This document shows, in pieces, positions 25,817 to 35,000 of a stretch of 37,522 nucleotides of DNA. Location: assembly GCA_031276535.1 (NCBI GenBank), contig JAISMV010000053.1, forward strand, positions 1-37,522, given 5' to 3'. Numbering within the stretch: the stretch's first letter is position 1; each line of letters begins with the position of its first letter. A program made the position numbers and the translations under genes. This DNA is from Flavobacteriaceae bacterium (GTDB lineage: Bacteria; Bacteroidota; Bacteroidia; Flavobacteriales; Weeksellaceae). The notes under the pieces were generated by a model. It was not told the origin of the DNA and did not search any database. It saw only the letters and a list, made by a program, of their open reading frames with translations.

Positions 25817-26746
25817 TTACTCTGCACTTTCCACCTCTTCATCTTCCTCTTCCTCTTTTTTTATACCTTTTGCTTCTATATCTTCTATGTTTTCTGTCTC
25901 TTTCGTATTTCCGGTCTCTATATTTTTTAAAGTATCGTTGTTTTTTAAAGTATTGTTTTCCACGCCGGCGGTTTCTTCATCCTTGGAACCGGATTCAGGT
26001 ACTTCATTGGGGATTATTTTTCCTTCCAGAGTATCCATTCTTTGTTCAAAACGTTGAATAACCAGATCCTGAGCCTTGAGTTCTTCCTCTATGGCGATAT
26101 TTCTGTTTTTGAGGGCTTGTAACTCGGACTCGTTGGAAATTATACGCTGTTTGATCTTTTCTAAGTTCAGCTGTTCTTTTTCGGATAGTTCCTGTCCTGA
26201 TTTTAAATCTATTTTCAGCTGGTTATTGCGTGAATTTTTCTCTAAATACATTATCCTGTCAGAATTGCGTATTTTTTCTTTGCTCAGAGTAATGCTGTAG
26301 CTTCTAGACCTGTTGAGATCGTCTAAAGTGCATGATTTCAAAATGTCCATTCGGAATTCTTCTAAAACAGGGAAGGCAACTTCTTTTTCCGGGGATTGAA
26401 AACTCATAAAATCTCCCTGATCGTTTTGAAAGGAAGTAAAAATAGTTATGGTTTCATCATCATTGAAGCCATAAGCAAAATGTCCGCTCCAGAAATCTCC
26501 TGAAGGGGTGAATTTGATGTCTGCACCACTGGCTTTATTTATAATACCTCCGATTACTTTTCCTCCCTGTTTTTTAATGAAATTTTTCCATGTGCTCACC
26601 AATACATCCTTAGTACAAATGGGAATTGAGAAACTTAAAGATTCCAGAATCCTGTCTTTTTCGGTGTATGTAGATTCTTCTAAGTTTTGGGAGTGGAGTA
26701 AAATTCCCGGTATACAACTTAAAATCAAAATTAAATTTTTTCTCAT
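25817..26746 (-). CDS. Secreted coiled-coil protein of unknown function
   Basis: A 309-residue exported protein I do not recognise. Residues 1-20 (MRKNLILILSCIPGILLHSQ) are a signal peptide. Residues ~30-145 form a compact domain (LSFSIPICTKDVLVSTWKNF, GDFWSGHFAYGFNDDETITI). About 150-245 is a long coiled coil (QELSEKEQLNLEKIKQRIIS). The C-terminal ~65 residues are acidic and repetitive (ENNTLKNNDTLKNIETGNTK, then poly-E). Its ATG overlaps the stop of the upstream methyltransferase gene by 4 bp (ATGA), so it is translationally coupled. Envelope location is inferred. Confidence 0.7.
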   Translation of the reverse strand: MRKNLILILSCIPGILLHSQNLEESTYTEKDRILESLSFSIPICTKDVLVSTWKNFIKKQGGKVIGGIINKASGADIKFTPSGDFWSGHFAYGFNDDETITIFTSFQNDQGDFMSFQSPEKEVAFPVLEEFRMDILKSCTLDDLNRSRSYSITLSKEKIRNSDRIMYLEKNSRNNQLKIDLKSGQELSEKEQLNLEKIKQRIISNESELQALKNRNIAIEEELKAQDLVIQRFEQRMDTLEGKIIPNEVPESGSKDEETAGVENNTLKNNDTLKNIETGNTKETENIEDIEAKGIKKEEEEDEEVESAE

Positions 26747-27423
26747 ATTTCTAAGGATTTAATATAATGTGAAGCAATTTCTTCTCCGGAACTTACAGAA
26801 TTCATAGCCCATTTTGTTTTTAGGGTTATTTTTCTTTCTTCCGTAAGTTTCCAGTCCAAATCACTGTTTTTCAATTTATTTCTCATTTCGTGTAAACAGA
26901 TTCCGGCAGCTACGGAAACATTAAGGCTTTCTGTAAAACCTTCCATTGGAATTTTAACGCAGGCATCTGCAAATTTTAGTGTTTCTTCGGACACGCCTTT
27001 AAATTCCGTCCCGAAAATTAATGCTGCAGGACAGCTCAATTTAAAATCCCGAATATCGACAGCTTCTTTTTCCGGAGAAACAACAACCAATTGGTATCCC
27101 TTATCTTTAATTTTCTGCAAAGAATCCCGTCCGGAACGCATATAAATGATGTCGATCCATTTATCCGCACCTCGTGATACGGCAGATTCCGGCTTAAATA
27201 CATTCCGATTTTCCAAAGCATATAAGGATTGAAAACCAAAAGCTTCCATACTTCGTACAATAGCCCCTGCATTTCTGAATTGATAAATATCTTCCAGCAC
27301 AGTAACAACAAAATCTGTCCTGTAATTTATCAGATCTTCAATCTTTTGTGATTTTTCTTTAGAAATAAATTCCTTTAAATATTCGTATAGTTTTAAATTA
27401 TTTTGAAAATCTTTGGAAATCAT
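26743..27423 (-). CDS. TrmH/SpoU-family RNA 2'-O-methyltransferase
   Basis: SAM-dependent ribose methyltransferase of the SPOUT class, resembling TrmH, which makes Gm18 in tRNA. Motif 1 is FRNAGAIVRSMEAFG (49-63) with the conserved N51 and R57, motif 2 is LIFGTEFKGVSEE, and motif 3 is IPMEGFTESLNVSVAAGI, the trefoil-knot SAM site. The short N-terminal helix and ~45-residue C-terminal extension fit TrmH rather than RlmB. It is the first gene of a two-gene unit with the coiled-coil protein. A TATTTTTG element lies 4 bp upstream of the ATG, suggesting a leaderless message. Confidence 0.9.
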   Translation of the reverse strand: MISKDFQNNLKLYEYLKEFISKEKSQKIEDLINYRTDFVVTVLEDIYQFRNAGAIVRSMEAFGFQSLYALENRNVFKPESAVSRGADKWIDIIYMRSGRDSLQKIKDKGYQLVVVSPEKEAVDIRDFKLSCPAALIFGTEFKGVSEETLKFADACVKIPMEGFTESLNVSVAAGICLHEMRNKLKNSDLDWKLTEERKITLKTKWAMNSVSSGEEIASHYIKSLEI

Positions 27424-27427
27424 GATT

Positions 27428-27435
27428 CAAAAATA
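27428..27435 (-). promoter_or_regulatory. -7 element TATTTTTG directly before the trmH-like gene
   Basis: An exact TAnnTTTG match on the minus strand with only 4 bp (AATC) before the ATG, the same spacing as at 17980. Confidence 0.45.
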
Positions 27436-27680
27436 CTGATTTTTGTTGTTAATATTTTCATAAATCGAAATCAAAAATGAGGGAAAACATAAAAAAATAG
27501 GAAAAACGATATAATTCACTGATTTACGTCAGGAAATATGTCAAATATCAGGCTATATTTCCTCCTCATAATGAGGGTGTTTTATATAAAAACCCATACA
27601 AACGATTAAAAAAGGGATAGAACGCCCGATATTTTTATTTCTGAAAAATCGAAATTTAACGCGAAAAATCATGTCTTTAT

Positions 27681-27724
27681 AAAACAAAGCATTCCGGACG
27701 ATGTCCGGAATGCTTTGTTTTTTA
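27681..27724 (-). terminator. Terminator of the NAD(P)H-hydrate repair gene
   Basis: AACAAAGCATTCCGGAC and GTCCGGAATGCTTTGTT form a perfect long stem with loop GAT; T-runs flank both sides, so it can work in both directions. It lies 37 bp after the minus-strand stop codon. The rest of the 27436-27680 gap is AT-rich, with one small near-palindrome CCTCATAATGAGG. Confidence 0.9.
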
Positions 27725-27760
27725 TCCTGTCAGATTTCTGTTTTGCCGGAGTCTGCTTCT

Positions 27761-29284
27761 TTATATCACCCCGCATTTACAAAATTTTCCCTCTCCTTTT
27801 CTAAGTTCCAAAAATACATCCGAGAGACATTCTATTATATCTTGTGCGGTCATTGCTTCCTGAGAATATTTTTCCGCTGCATAATCCCCTGCTTTTCCTT
27901 GTATGAACACGCCCAACATGGCTGCCAAATCGGGTTCATATCCTTGTGCCAGCAATCCGGTAATAACTCCTGTCAGCACATCTCCACTTCCTCCCTTAGC
28001 CATACCTGCGTTTCCGTTAATATTATAATAACAATCTCCATTCGGAAGCAATACGGTAGTATAATGACCTTTTAAAACAATAATAATTTTATTCTCTTTC
28101 GCTTTTTTTCGGGCAAGCTCACACTGTTCCATCGTAGACGAGGTTTCTCCGAATAATCGTTCAAACTCTTTAGGATGAGGCGTAATAATCGTGTTTTCAG
28201 GAAGAAGCGATAGCATTTCCGGGGTTTCTGCCAGAATATTCAATGCATCCGCATCAATGACCAAAGGTTCACTCGCCTGCTTCAACAAATCTTTCAACAC
28301 TTTTTTAGTCTGATCTTCAGTTCCTAATCCGGTGCCGATTCCTATCTTACAGTCTTTTGACGGCAAATCCGCTTTTTCTATATATTTTTCTCCTCCTGAA
28401 ATAAACATGGCTTCCGGAACCGAATTTTGTAGTATTCCATATCCACATTCGGGCGCTAAAGCATACGTTAATCCGGCGCCTGATTTCAATGCTGCACGGG
28501 TAGAAAGGGTTATGGCTCCTATTTTTCCATAACTGCCTCCGATCAGTACTGCTTTTCCAAAATCGCCTTTGTTGCTAAACGGATCTCTTACCTTAACTTC
28601 CTTTATAAAATCCTTATTGACTATAATATAATTATCCGTCTCTTCTTCCTGAATAAACTCCTCATTCAAACCTATATCCATTATATGAACATTTCCGACA
28701 TATTTTGCTCCTTCCTTATGGAGAAAGGATCTTTTATAAAAGCCGAAACTTAATGTCTCATCAGCATAGAATATAGTTTGATCTTCTTTGGGTAATTCAT
28801 CCGCCAATAAACCGGAAGGTATGTCTATCGCTACTTTTATTGCCTGAATAGAATTAAGTTTGGAAACAATTTTTTCTGCTGCTCCCTGCAAGGGTTTATT
28901 CAACCCGGTGCCAAATAAAGCATCAATAATAACTGTTTTTCCTTCAGGAATTTCAAAATCATCCCCTTCCAGAAAATATACGGATTCAGGGAATCTTTCA
29001 AAATTAATTTGCGTGTCTTCTACGAAATCGGATGATGACTGAATAATAAATACTTCTACTTTATAGTTTTTATTTAACAACATCCGGGCCAGGGCTAATC
29101 CGTCTCCTCCGTTGTTTCCTTTTCCACAAACTATATAAAAAGTATATTCATCTGAATATTTGTTTTGTATCCATTCAAAACAGACTGAAGCAGCCCTTTC
29201 CATTAAATCAATAGAAGAAATTTGCTCATGTTGAATCGTGCATTCATCACATTTCCTAATTTGTACCTTTTTAAATATTTTCAT
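27761..29284 (-). CDS. nnr: Bifunctional NAD(P)H-hydrate epimerase / ADP-dependent dehydratase
   Basis: Metabolite-repair enzyme that restores damaged NAD(P)H hydrates. The N-terminal YjeF_N epimerase domain (~1-215) shows VCGKGNNGGDGLALARML, DALFGTGLNKP and AIDIPSGL. The C-terminal ribokinase-like dehydratase domain (~225-500) shows IGTGLGTED, VIDADALNIL, ITPHPKEFERLFG and the ATP-site GNAGMAKGGSGDVLTGVI. The 507-residue length is normal for the fused form. It starts 19 bp after the glycosylase gene, so the two form an operon ended by the terminator at 27681. Confidence 0.96.
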   Translation of the reverse strand: MKIFKKVQIRKCDECTIQHEQISSIDLMERAASVCFEWIQNKYSDEYTFYIVCGKGNNGGDGLALARMLLNKNYKVEVFIIQSSSDFVEDTQINFERFPESVYFLEGDDFEIPEGKTVIIDALFGTGLNKPLQGAAEKIVSKLNSIQAIKVAIDIPSGLLADELPKEDQTIFYADETLSFGFYKRSFLHKEGAKYVGNVHIMDIGLNEEFIQEEETDNYIIVNKDFIKEVKVRDPFSNKGDFGKAVLIGGSYGKIGAITLSTRAALKSGAGLTYALAPECGYGILQNSVPEAMFISGGEKYIEKADLPSKDCKIGIGTGLGTEDQTKKVLKDLLKQASEPLVIDADALNILAETPEMLSLLPENTIITPHPKEFERLFGETSSTMEQCELARKKAKENKIIIVLKGHYTTVLLPNGDCYYNINGNAGMAKGGSGDVLTGVITGLLAQGYEPDLAAMLGVFIQGKAGDYAAEKYSQEAMTAQDIIECLSDVFLELRKGEGKFCKCGVI

Positions 29285-29303
29285 TAGATTTAGTTATAGT
29301 TTC

Positions 29304-29852
29304 TTATTTTTTCATTATAAACCTCCAAGGTTTATTTTTCCACACTTCTCCTGCGTAATCAACTCCAATTCTGGAAGTTGTTTTAAAATCGGGAGTTATT
29401 CCCGAATTTTCCACCCATATTCTCTTCGAGAGAGCTAAGTCCTCCCCGTAAAAATCTTTATTAAGCTGAAGCAGCTTCCCTACTCTTCCCGGACCTTCAC
29501 ATTTTTCCACGCTTCTTATCAGAACCGCCTGAGGATGATTTTCAGTTCCGGTTACAAAATTCAGCATCCAATACATTCCATATATCAAATATACATAGAC
29601 TTTTCCTCCTTCATGGTATAAAATTTCTGTTCTGGTAGTTCTTCCTTTACTGGCATGACATGCCAGATCCTCCTCTCCCAAGTAGGCTTCTGTTTCCGTA
29701 ATAATGTGTTGGGTTAGTTCACCCTTGTCAAAAACTCGTATTAAGATTTTGCCCAGTAATTCCTGTGCTACAGTCAGGGCATCTTGTTGAAAAAATTTAG
29801 TATTAATTCTTGTTTTATCCACTTCTATAAAAATAAACTTTTTTCGAATCAT
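29304..29852 (-). CDS. 3-methyladenine DNA glycosylase (AAG/MPG family)
   Basis: Base-excision-repair glycosylase that removes alkylated purines. The family pattern is clear: KFFQQDALTVAQELLGKILI, ITETEAYLGEEDLACHA with the catalytic glutamate, YHEGGKVYVYLIYGMYWMLNFV, AVLIRSVE, GPGRVGKLLQL and SRIGVDYAGEVWKNKPWRF. The 182-residue length is slightly short but complete. Upstream gene in an operon with the NAD(P)H-hydrate repair enzyme. Confidence 0.94.
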   Translation of the reverse strand: MIRKKFIFIEVDKTRINTKFFQQDALTVAQELLGKILIRVFDKGELTQHIITETEAYLGEEDLACHASKGRTTRTEILYHEGGKVYVYLIYGMYWMLNFVTGTENHPQAVLIRSVEKCEGPGRVGKLLQLNKDFYGEDLALSKRIWVENSGITPDFKTTSRIGVDYAGEVWKNKPWRFIMKK

Positions 29853-30174
29853 TACCTAATAAAAGCAAGGCTCAATCCGGAAAATTTTCACACACTCTAT
29901 CCTCTTAAAAAGAGATTTCACAAATAACCTCATGTCTGTCCTTACCTCTTCATTCAACAAATTTACTACATTTTTCAACACTTTTGACATTTCTTTTAAA
30001 ATATATTTTCAGTTACTTCTTCCCTTTATTCATTCCCATTCTCATAAAACGACACCCTCAAAATCAAAAACTAGAATAAAATGGGTGTTTTACCATAGAA
30101 TACCTATAAAATATAACGAAATAAATAATTATAAAAATTGAAAAAATAATTGACTTTTTTATAATATTAACATC

Positions 30175-30267
30175 ATGAAACCCTCAAAAGTTTTAGGATT
30201 GAATTATAATACGATTAACTGTTATCTCAAAACTCCCAATGAACTGATCTGGTCTTTTTTCCGGTAA
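30175..30267 (+). other. Orphan 30-codon ORF upstream of a strong terminator
   Basis: ATG 30175 reads MKPSKVLGLNYNTINCYLKT and stops at 30265-30267. The LGLNYNTINCYLK stretch looks faintly like a helix-turn-helix such as the N terminus of IS21 IstA, so this may be a decayed fragment; it may equally be non-coding. The next strong feature downstream is the terminator at 30329. Confidence 0.2.
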
Positions 30268-30328
30268 AACAGGTCATTATCCAGAGATTATTCGTAAGTA
30301 AAAAATGTATGTTACTAGAAATAAGCAA

Positions 30329-30376
30329 AAAAAAAAGGAAAAGGCGGAAAGATCATCCTTTCGCCTTTTCCTTTTT
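30329..30376 (+). terminator. Strong terminator with no assigned gene
   Basis: AAGGAAAAGGCG-G-AAAG pairs with CTTTCGCCTTTTCCTT (one bulged G, loop around ATCATC) followed by a T-run. No gene on the plus strand ends nearby; A-richness on the left permits minus-strand use as well. Confidence 0.8.
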
Positions 30377-30388
30377 ATGTTATACCTT

Positions 30389-30579
30389 GAGCCTGTTTAA
30401 ATTTTATTCAAATATTTATTTTTAGATTCTAATTATATTTTGCATTCTTTTTAAGCTCTTTTGAGCGTCTTTTTCACTTTTTCTTCTTGATTTAGCCCGC
30501 TAAATCTTCAAATAAAAAGCAAAAAATCCATCTCTAAAATAGCAATAAAATATAATCGCAATAAAATTTAAACAGGCTC
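30389..30579. mobile_element. Complete MITE-like element, 191 bp, 20-bp inverted ends
   Basis: Left end GAGCCTGTTTAAATTTTATT and right end AATAAAATTTAAACAGGCTC are perfect inverted repeats. Two internal hairpins are present: GCTC-TTTT-GAGC at 30455-30466 and GATTTAGC-CC-GCTAAATC at 30489-30506. It has no coding capacity, so it would depend on a transposase elsewhere. Other copies are at 1-133 and 4101-4178. Three of the four visible element ends abut TA, suggesting a TA target as in IS630- or IS427-type elements, though the left end here abuts TT. Confidence 0.8.
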
Positions 30580-30580
30580 T

Positions 30581-30616
30581 AAAAAGAGGAATTCTTTAAA
30601 AAAAATTCCTCTTTAT
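30581..30616 (-). terminator. Possible terminator downstream of the PPIase gene
   Basis: AGAGGAATT and AATTCCTCT pair, with T-runs on both sides. It is about 160 bp past the minus-strand stop codon at 30775, directly against the MITE-like element. Confidence 0.5.
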
Positions 30617-30774
30617 TTATCAAAGTTCTTATTTTATGTTTTTCTGTAAAAGTAGTATTTTTCAACATCGTTGAAATACACAAGCGATAAAACCGACTTT
30701 TTTTAATTTATAATTCTGTCGTATTTTAAAACCAGAATCTACAAATATATTTTATTTAAATAGGGGCTATCGCT

Positions 30775-31839
30775 CTATTTCGCTTTGATAAGCTCTACTT
30801 TAAATACCAGCCATGCATTAGGGGGGATAATTCCTCCTCCGGCTCCTTGTGCGCCATATCCTAAAGCAGGCGGAATTAAAAAGGTAGCTTTATCTCCTTC
30901 ATGCAGCAACGAAATGCCTTCTTCCCATCCTTTGATAACCATTCCTCTACCTAAAGGAAATTCAATAGGTTCATTTCTGGCAAAAGAAGAATCGAATACA
31001 TTTCCGTTAGTTAATGCCCCTTCATAGTGTACGGATACCGTATCTCCGGATTTAGCCTGAGCACCGGTTCCTTTTTCTGTTATTTTGTAAAATAGCCCTG
31101 TGGATGTCTGGGTCATTTCCGCTTTGAGTTCTTCCAATTTAGCAGCGGCTGATTTCTCTTTTTCTTCCAGATATTTTTTGTTTCTTTCTGAGATTAAATT
31201 CTTGTTTTCTTCAAAAAATTTAGCTGCATCATAATCTTTATATTCTTCCCCTTTAGCAATGATAGATACTTTTTCCATAATAACCGGCTCTACGGGTTTA
31301 TCCTGAGCTCCTGTTTGTACACCGGCAATAGTATCAATTATTTCCAACCCTTTAACCACTTTTCCGAATATGGTATGTCGTCCGTCTAACCAAGGCGTAG
31401 GTACTTCTGTTATAAAAAATTGGCTTCCGTTTGTGTTAGGTCCTGAATTCGCCATTGACAAGATTCCTGCACCTGTATGTTTCAGGTCGTTTTTTTCATC
31501 TTCAAACCTGTAACCAGGGCCTCCCATTCCGGTTCCCTGAGGATCGCCGGTTTGAATCATGAAGTTCTTAATCACCCGGTGAAAGATAATTCCGTCATAA
31601 AAAGGAGTTCCGCTTTTTTTTGCGTCATTAGGAATTTTTCCTTCTGCAAGCCCGATAAAATTGGCTACCGTAACAGGAGATTCATGATCAAAAAATTTAA
31701 CTAACAGGTCACCTTTAGTAGTTTTGATGTTTGCATATAGCCCGTTTTCAAGGCTATCGTACGTTTGTTTGTCTATTTCCAATGTTTTACAATTTATTAA
31801 AGTTAATATTAAACTAAAAAATGCGATTTTTCTAATCAT
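30775..31839 (-). CDS. Cyclophilin-FKBP fusion peptidyl-prolyl isomerase, lipoprotein
   Basis: Two unrelated prolyl isomerases in one chain, probably an envelope folding factor. Lipoprotein signal with lipobox cysteine C17 (LTLINC). The cyclophilin domain (~34-195) has FHRVIKNFMIQTGD with catalytic R88 and Q96, GSQFFIT at 138-144, and WLDGRHTIFG with W150, matching the cyclosporin-contact tryptophan. A charged helical linker spans ~200-245. The FKBP domain (~246-354) has VSVHYEGAL, FDSSF, VIKGWEEGI and IPPALGYG. Such fusions are known from Flavobacteria. A TAAATTTG -7 element (complement 31865-31872) lies 25 bp upstream. Confidence 0.93.
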   Translation of the reverse strand: MIRKIAFFSLILTLINCKTLEIDKQTYDSLENGLYANIKTTKGDLLVKFFDHESPVTVANFIGLAEGKIPNDAKKSGTPFYDGIIFHRVIKNFMIQTGDPQGTGMGGPGYRFEDEKNDLKHTGAGILSMANSGPNTNGSQFFITEVPTPWLDGRHTIFGKVVKGLEIIDTIAGVQTGAQDKPVEPVIMEKVSIIAKGEEYKDYDAAKFFEENKNLISERNKKYLEEKEKSAAAKLEELKAEMTQTSTGLFYKITEKGTGAQAKSGDTVSVHYEGALTNGNVFDSSFARNEPIEFPLGRGMVIKGWEEGISLLHEGDKATFLIPPALGYGAQGAGGGIIPPNAWLVFKVELIKAK

Positions 31840-31864
31840 AATAAGGGTTGTTACTAATAAATTC

Positions 31865-31872
31865 CAAATTTA
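31865..31872 (-). promoter_or_regulatory. -7 element TAAATTTG of the PPIase gene
   Basis: An exact TAnnTTTG match on the minus strand, 25 bp before the ATG; no clear -33 partner. Confidence 0.4.
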
Positions 31873-32035
31873 CTAAATTAAAAACTATTTTATGTTAAAA
31901 TTTATGCATTTATCGGATGAAATCCCATCTCGTCTTAACCGTTTTGATTCAATTACTTTCGGGATACAAACAGTGTTTTTAGTCTGATCAGAGAGCGATA
32001 GTTAGCAAAAGCAGAATCGGGCAATCATTGCCTAT

Positions 32036-35000
32036 ATCCACAATAGTAGAAATTATAATGAGTCGTTAGACCACTAGTCTACAAAATGAAGAATCTGAAT
32101 CTACAATAGTAGAAATTATAATGAGTCATTAGACGTTTCTTTCCCGTTTGAAGTTGTCCGGAATCTACAATAGTAGAAATTATAATGAGTCGTTAGACCT
32201 TGTTTTTTTTAAACAGTTTTTGCGCTATCTACAATAGTAGAAATTATAATGAGTCGTTAGACTTCACACGAACGCCACGAAATACCCCTTCATCTACAAT
32301 AGTAGAAATTATAATGAGTCATTAGACGACCTACATAGACACATTAACAGACGATATCTACAATAGTAGAAATTATAATGAGTCATTAGACTCGCTACAC
32401 CAGAAGACATTGTAGAGGACGTATCTACAATAGTAGAAATTATAATGAGTCATTAGACTACCAACATTATAGCGGTCGGTGAACTCATCTACAATAGTAG
32501 AAATTATAATGAGTCATTAGACTTTCTAAATTAATCATGGTTATTTTTTTATCTACAATAGTAGAAATTATAATGAGTCATTAGACGATGTGTCCGGGAA
32601 GTTTAGCTGTGAATCTACAATAGTAGAAATTATAATGAGTCATTAGACCCCCGTCAGCGGATTCAAACTCCAGTTCGATCTACAATAGTAGAAATTATAA
32701 TGAGTCATTAGACCTTCGTTCAGTTCGCATCAAAAACAGATATCTACAATAGTAGAAATTATAATGAGTCATTAGACTGTTGCAATTGCAAACATTTGAT
32801 AGTGATCTACAATAGTAGAAATTATAATGAGTCATTAGACTTACAAGCAGAAATCGATGCTAGCAATATCTACAATAGTAGAAATTATAATGAGTCATTA
32901 GACGTTCTTGAAGAATGGCAGGATGGTGATGAATCTACAATAGTAGAAATTATAATGAGTCATTAGACGTCTAGTGTACAGTACAGGGTCGGACTTGAAT
33001 CTACAATAGTAGAAATTATAATGAGTCATTAGACATTTTTATTTTTCTTGTTATTTTCATCTATCTACAATAGTAGAAATTATAATGAGTCATTAGACAC
33101 GTGCGTTGCGACCCATTCGGAATTGATCTACAATAGTAGAAATTATAATGAGTCATTAGACGTCAAAAAGGAGGCGGATTTTTATATCATTCAATCTACA
33201 ATAGTAGAAATTATAATGAGTCATTAGACCTTTGTAAGGCGGAATTAGTTTGGGCGCAATATCTACAATAGTAGAAATTATAATGAGTCATTAGACGTGC
33301 GGATTCATTCGATTGAGGATTCCGATCTACAATAGTAGAAATTATAATGAGTCATTAGACCCTGCAAAAACAGATGCACCGCCAATTATCTACAATAGTA
33401 GAAATTATAATGAGTCATTAGACATGGAACATATACCCATACTTGCCAAAGATCTACAATAGTAGAAATTATAATGAGTCATTAGACAAATTGTACTAAT
33501 TAACGAATCCCTGTTATCTACAATAGTAGAAATTATAATGAGTCATTAGACGTTCTGAAATTCATACTGACAGATTTGGATCTACAATAGTAGAAATTAT
33601 AATGAGTCATTAGACCCACAATGCGGAGTACCCTCCGTCGCTACCGTATCTACAATAGTAGAAATTATAATGAGTCATTAGACATCTGAAAATTCGATGT
33701 ATGGCCTGAATATCTACAATAGTAGAAATTATAATGAGTCATTAGACGTGCGGTTGGTCATCATCGCCTATTTATCTACAATAGTAGAAATTATAATGAG
33801 TCATTAGACATGCTTCATATTTTGTTCATGATTTTAATCTACAATAGTAGAAATTATAATGAGTCATTAGACATCAGTATTCATCAAACCGGAGAAATTA
33901 ATCTACAATAGTAGAAATTATAATGAGTCATTAGACATCTGTATGGCGGGGGTGTGTTCGTGGATCTACAATAGTAGAAATTATAATGAGTCATTAGACA
34001 TCGGAAGAGGTGCGGGAGCAGATGATATCTACAATAGTAGAAATTATAATGAGTCATTAGACTGGTTGAATATCGAAAGAACATTGAAAAATCTACAATA
34101 GTAGAAATTATAATGAGTCATTAGACCTTTACATTAATAAAAATCAAACATCATATCTACAATAGTAGAAATTATAATGAGTCATTAGACCTAAATGAAT
34201 AATTTCAGCTCTCAACCGGATCTACAATAGTAGAAATTATAATGAGTCATTAGACGCGCACCCCCCAACGCCCCCGCCATAGATCTACAATAGTAGAAAT
34301 TATAATGAGTCATTAGACTAGAAGATGTACTTAGTGTAAGGCTTTTATATCTACAATAGTAGAAATTATAATGAGTCATTAGACTAAATTTACATCTTCA
34401 TAGGTGAGAGTAAATCTACAATAGTAGAAATTATAATGAGTCATTAGACGGTATTTTCGGCGGATCAATCAACAGATCTACAATAGTAGAAATTATAATG
34501 AGTCATTAGACCAGCAATTCAACTGTTCGAGACGGACGAATCTACAATAGTAGAAATTATAATGAGTCATTAGACTCTATCTCATTAGATAGTTCAATAG
34601 CAATATCTACAATAGTAGAAATTATAATGAGTCATTAGACAAAGAGTTTCTTCTCCTACAACTGGTAATCTACAATAGTAGAAATTATAATGAGTCATTA
34701 GACTGAGAAGGCTTTCGCAGAATTTTTCGAATCTACAATAGTAGAAATTATAATGAGTCATTAGACTTTTAATGATAAAGAAATTGCCAAAAAACATCTA
34801 CAATAGTAGAAATTATAATGAGTCATTAGACCTAGGGAAGTTGCACCCTGCGTGGTTAATCTACAATAGTAGAAATTATAATGAGTCATTAGACAAAAAT
34901 CACTTGAGGGGTTAACTTTAGCTATCTACAATAGTAGAAATTATAATGAGTCATTAGACATAATGGCTGTGTCAGGCTGTCGCTGTCATCTACAATAGTA

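Larger units (their letters stand above)
29853..30774. other. Gene-poor region holding an orphan ORF, terminator and MITE
   Basis: About 920 bp with no convincing protein gene. It contains a 30-codon ORF at 30175, a strong hairpin at 30329-30376, the complete MITE-like element at 30389-30579 and a further hairpin at 30581-30616. The track ORF at 29932-30141 has low-complexity codon content and no family resemblance. Confidence 0.55.

Noticed and set aside
29932-30141. 69-residue ORF
   Set aside because: Low-complexity AT-rich frame, no start signals, no family resemblance.
31972-32007. Possible extra degenerate repeat ending GTTAGCA, 28 bp before the last unit
   Set aside because: Spacing fits a spacer, but similarity beyond GTTAG is too weak to separate from chance.
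33884-34084. ORF track entry repeating LMTHYNFYYCR
   Set aside because: It is a read-through of CRISPR repeats and spacers, not a gene; the same holds for 34594-34797.
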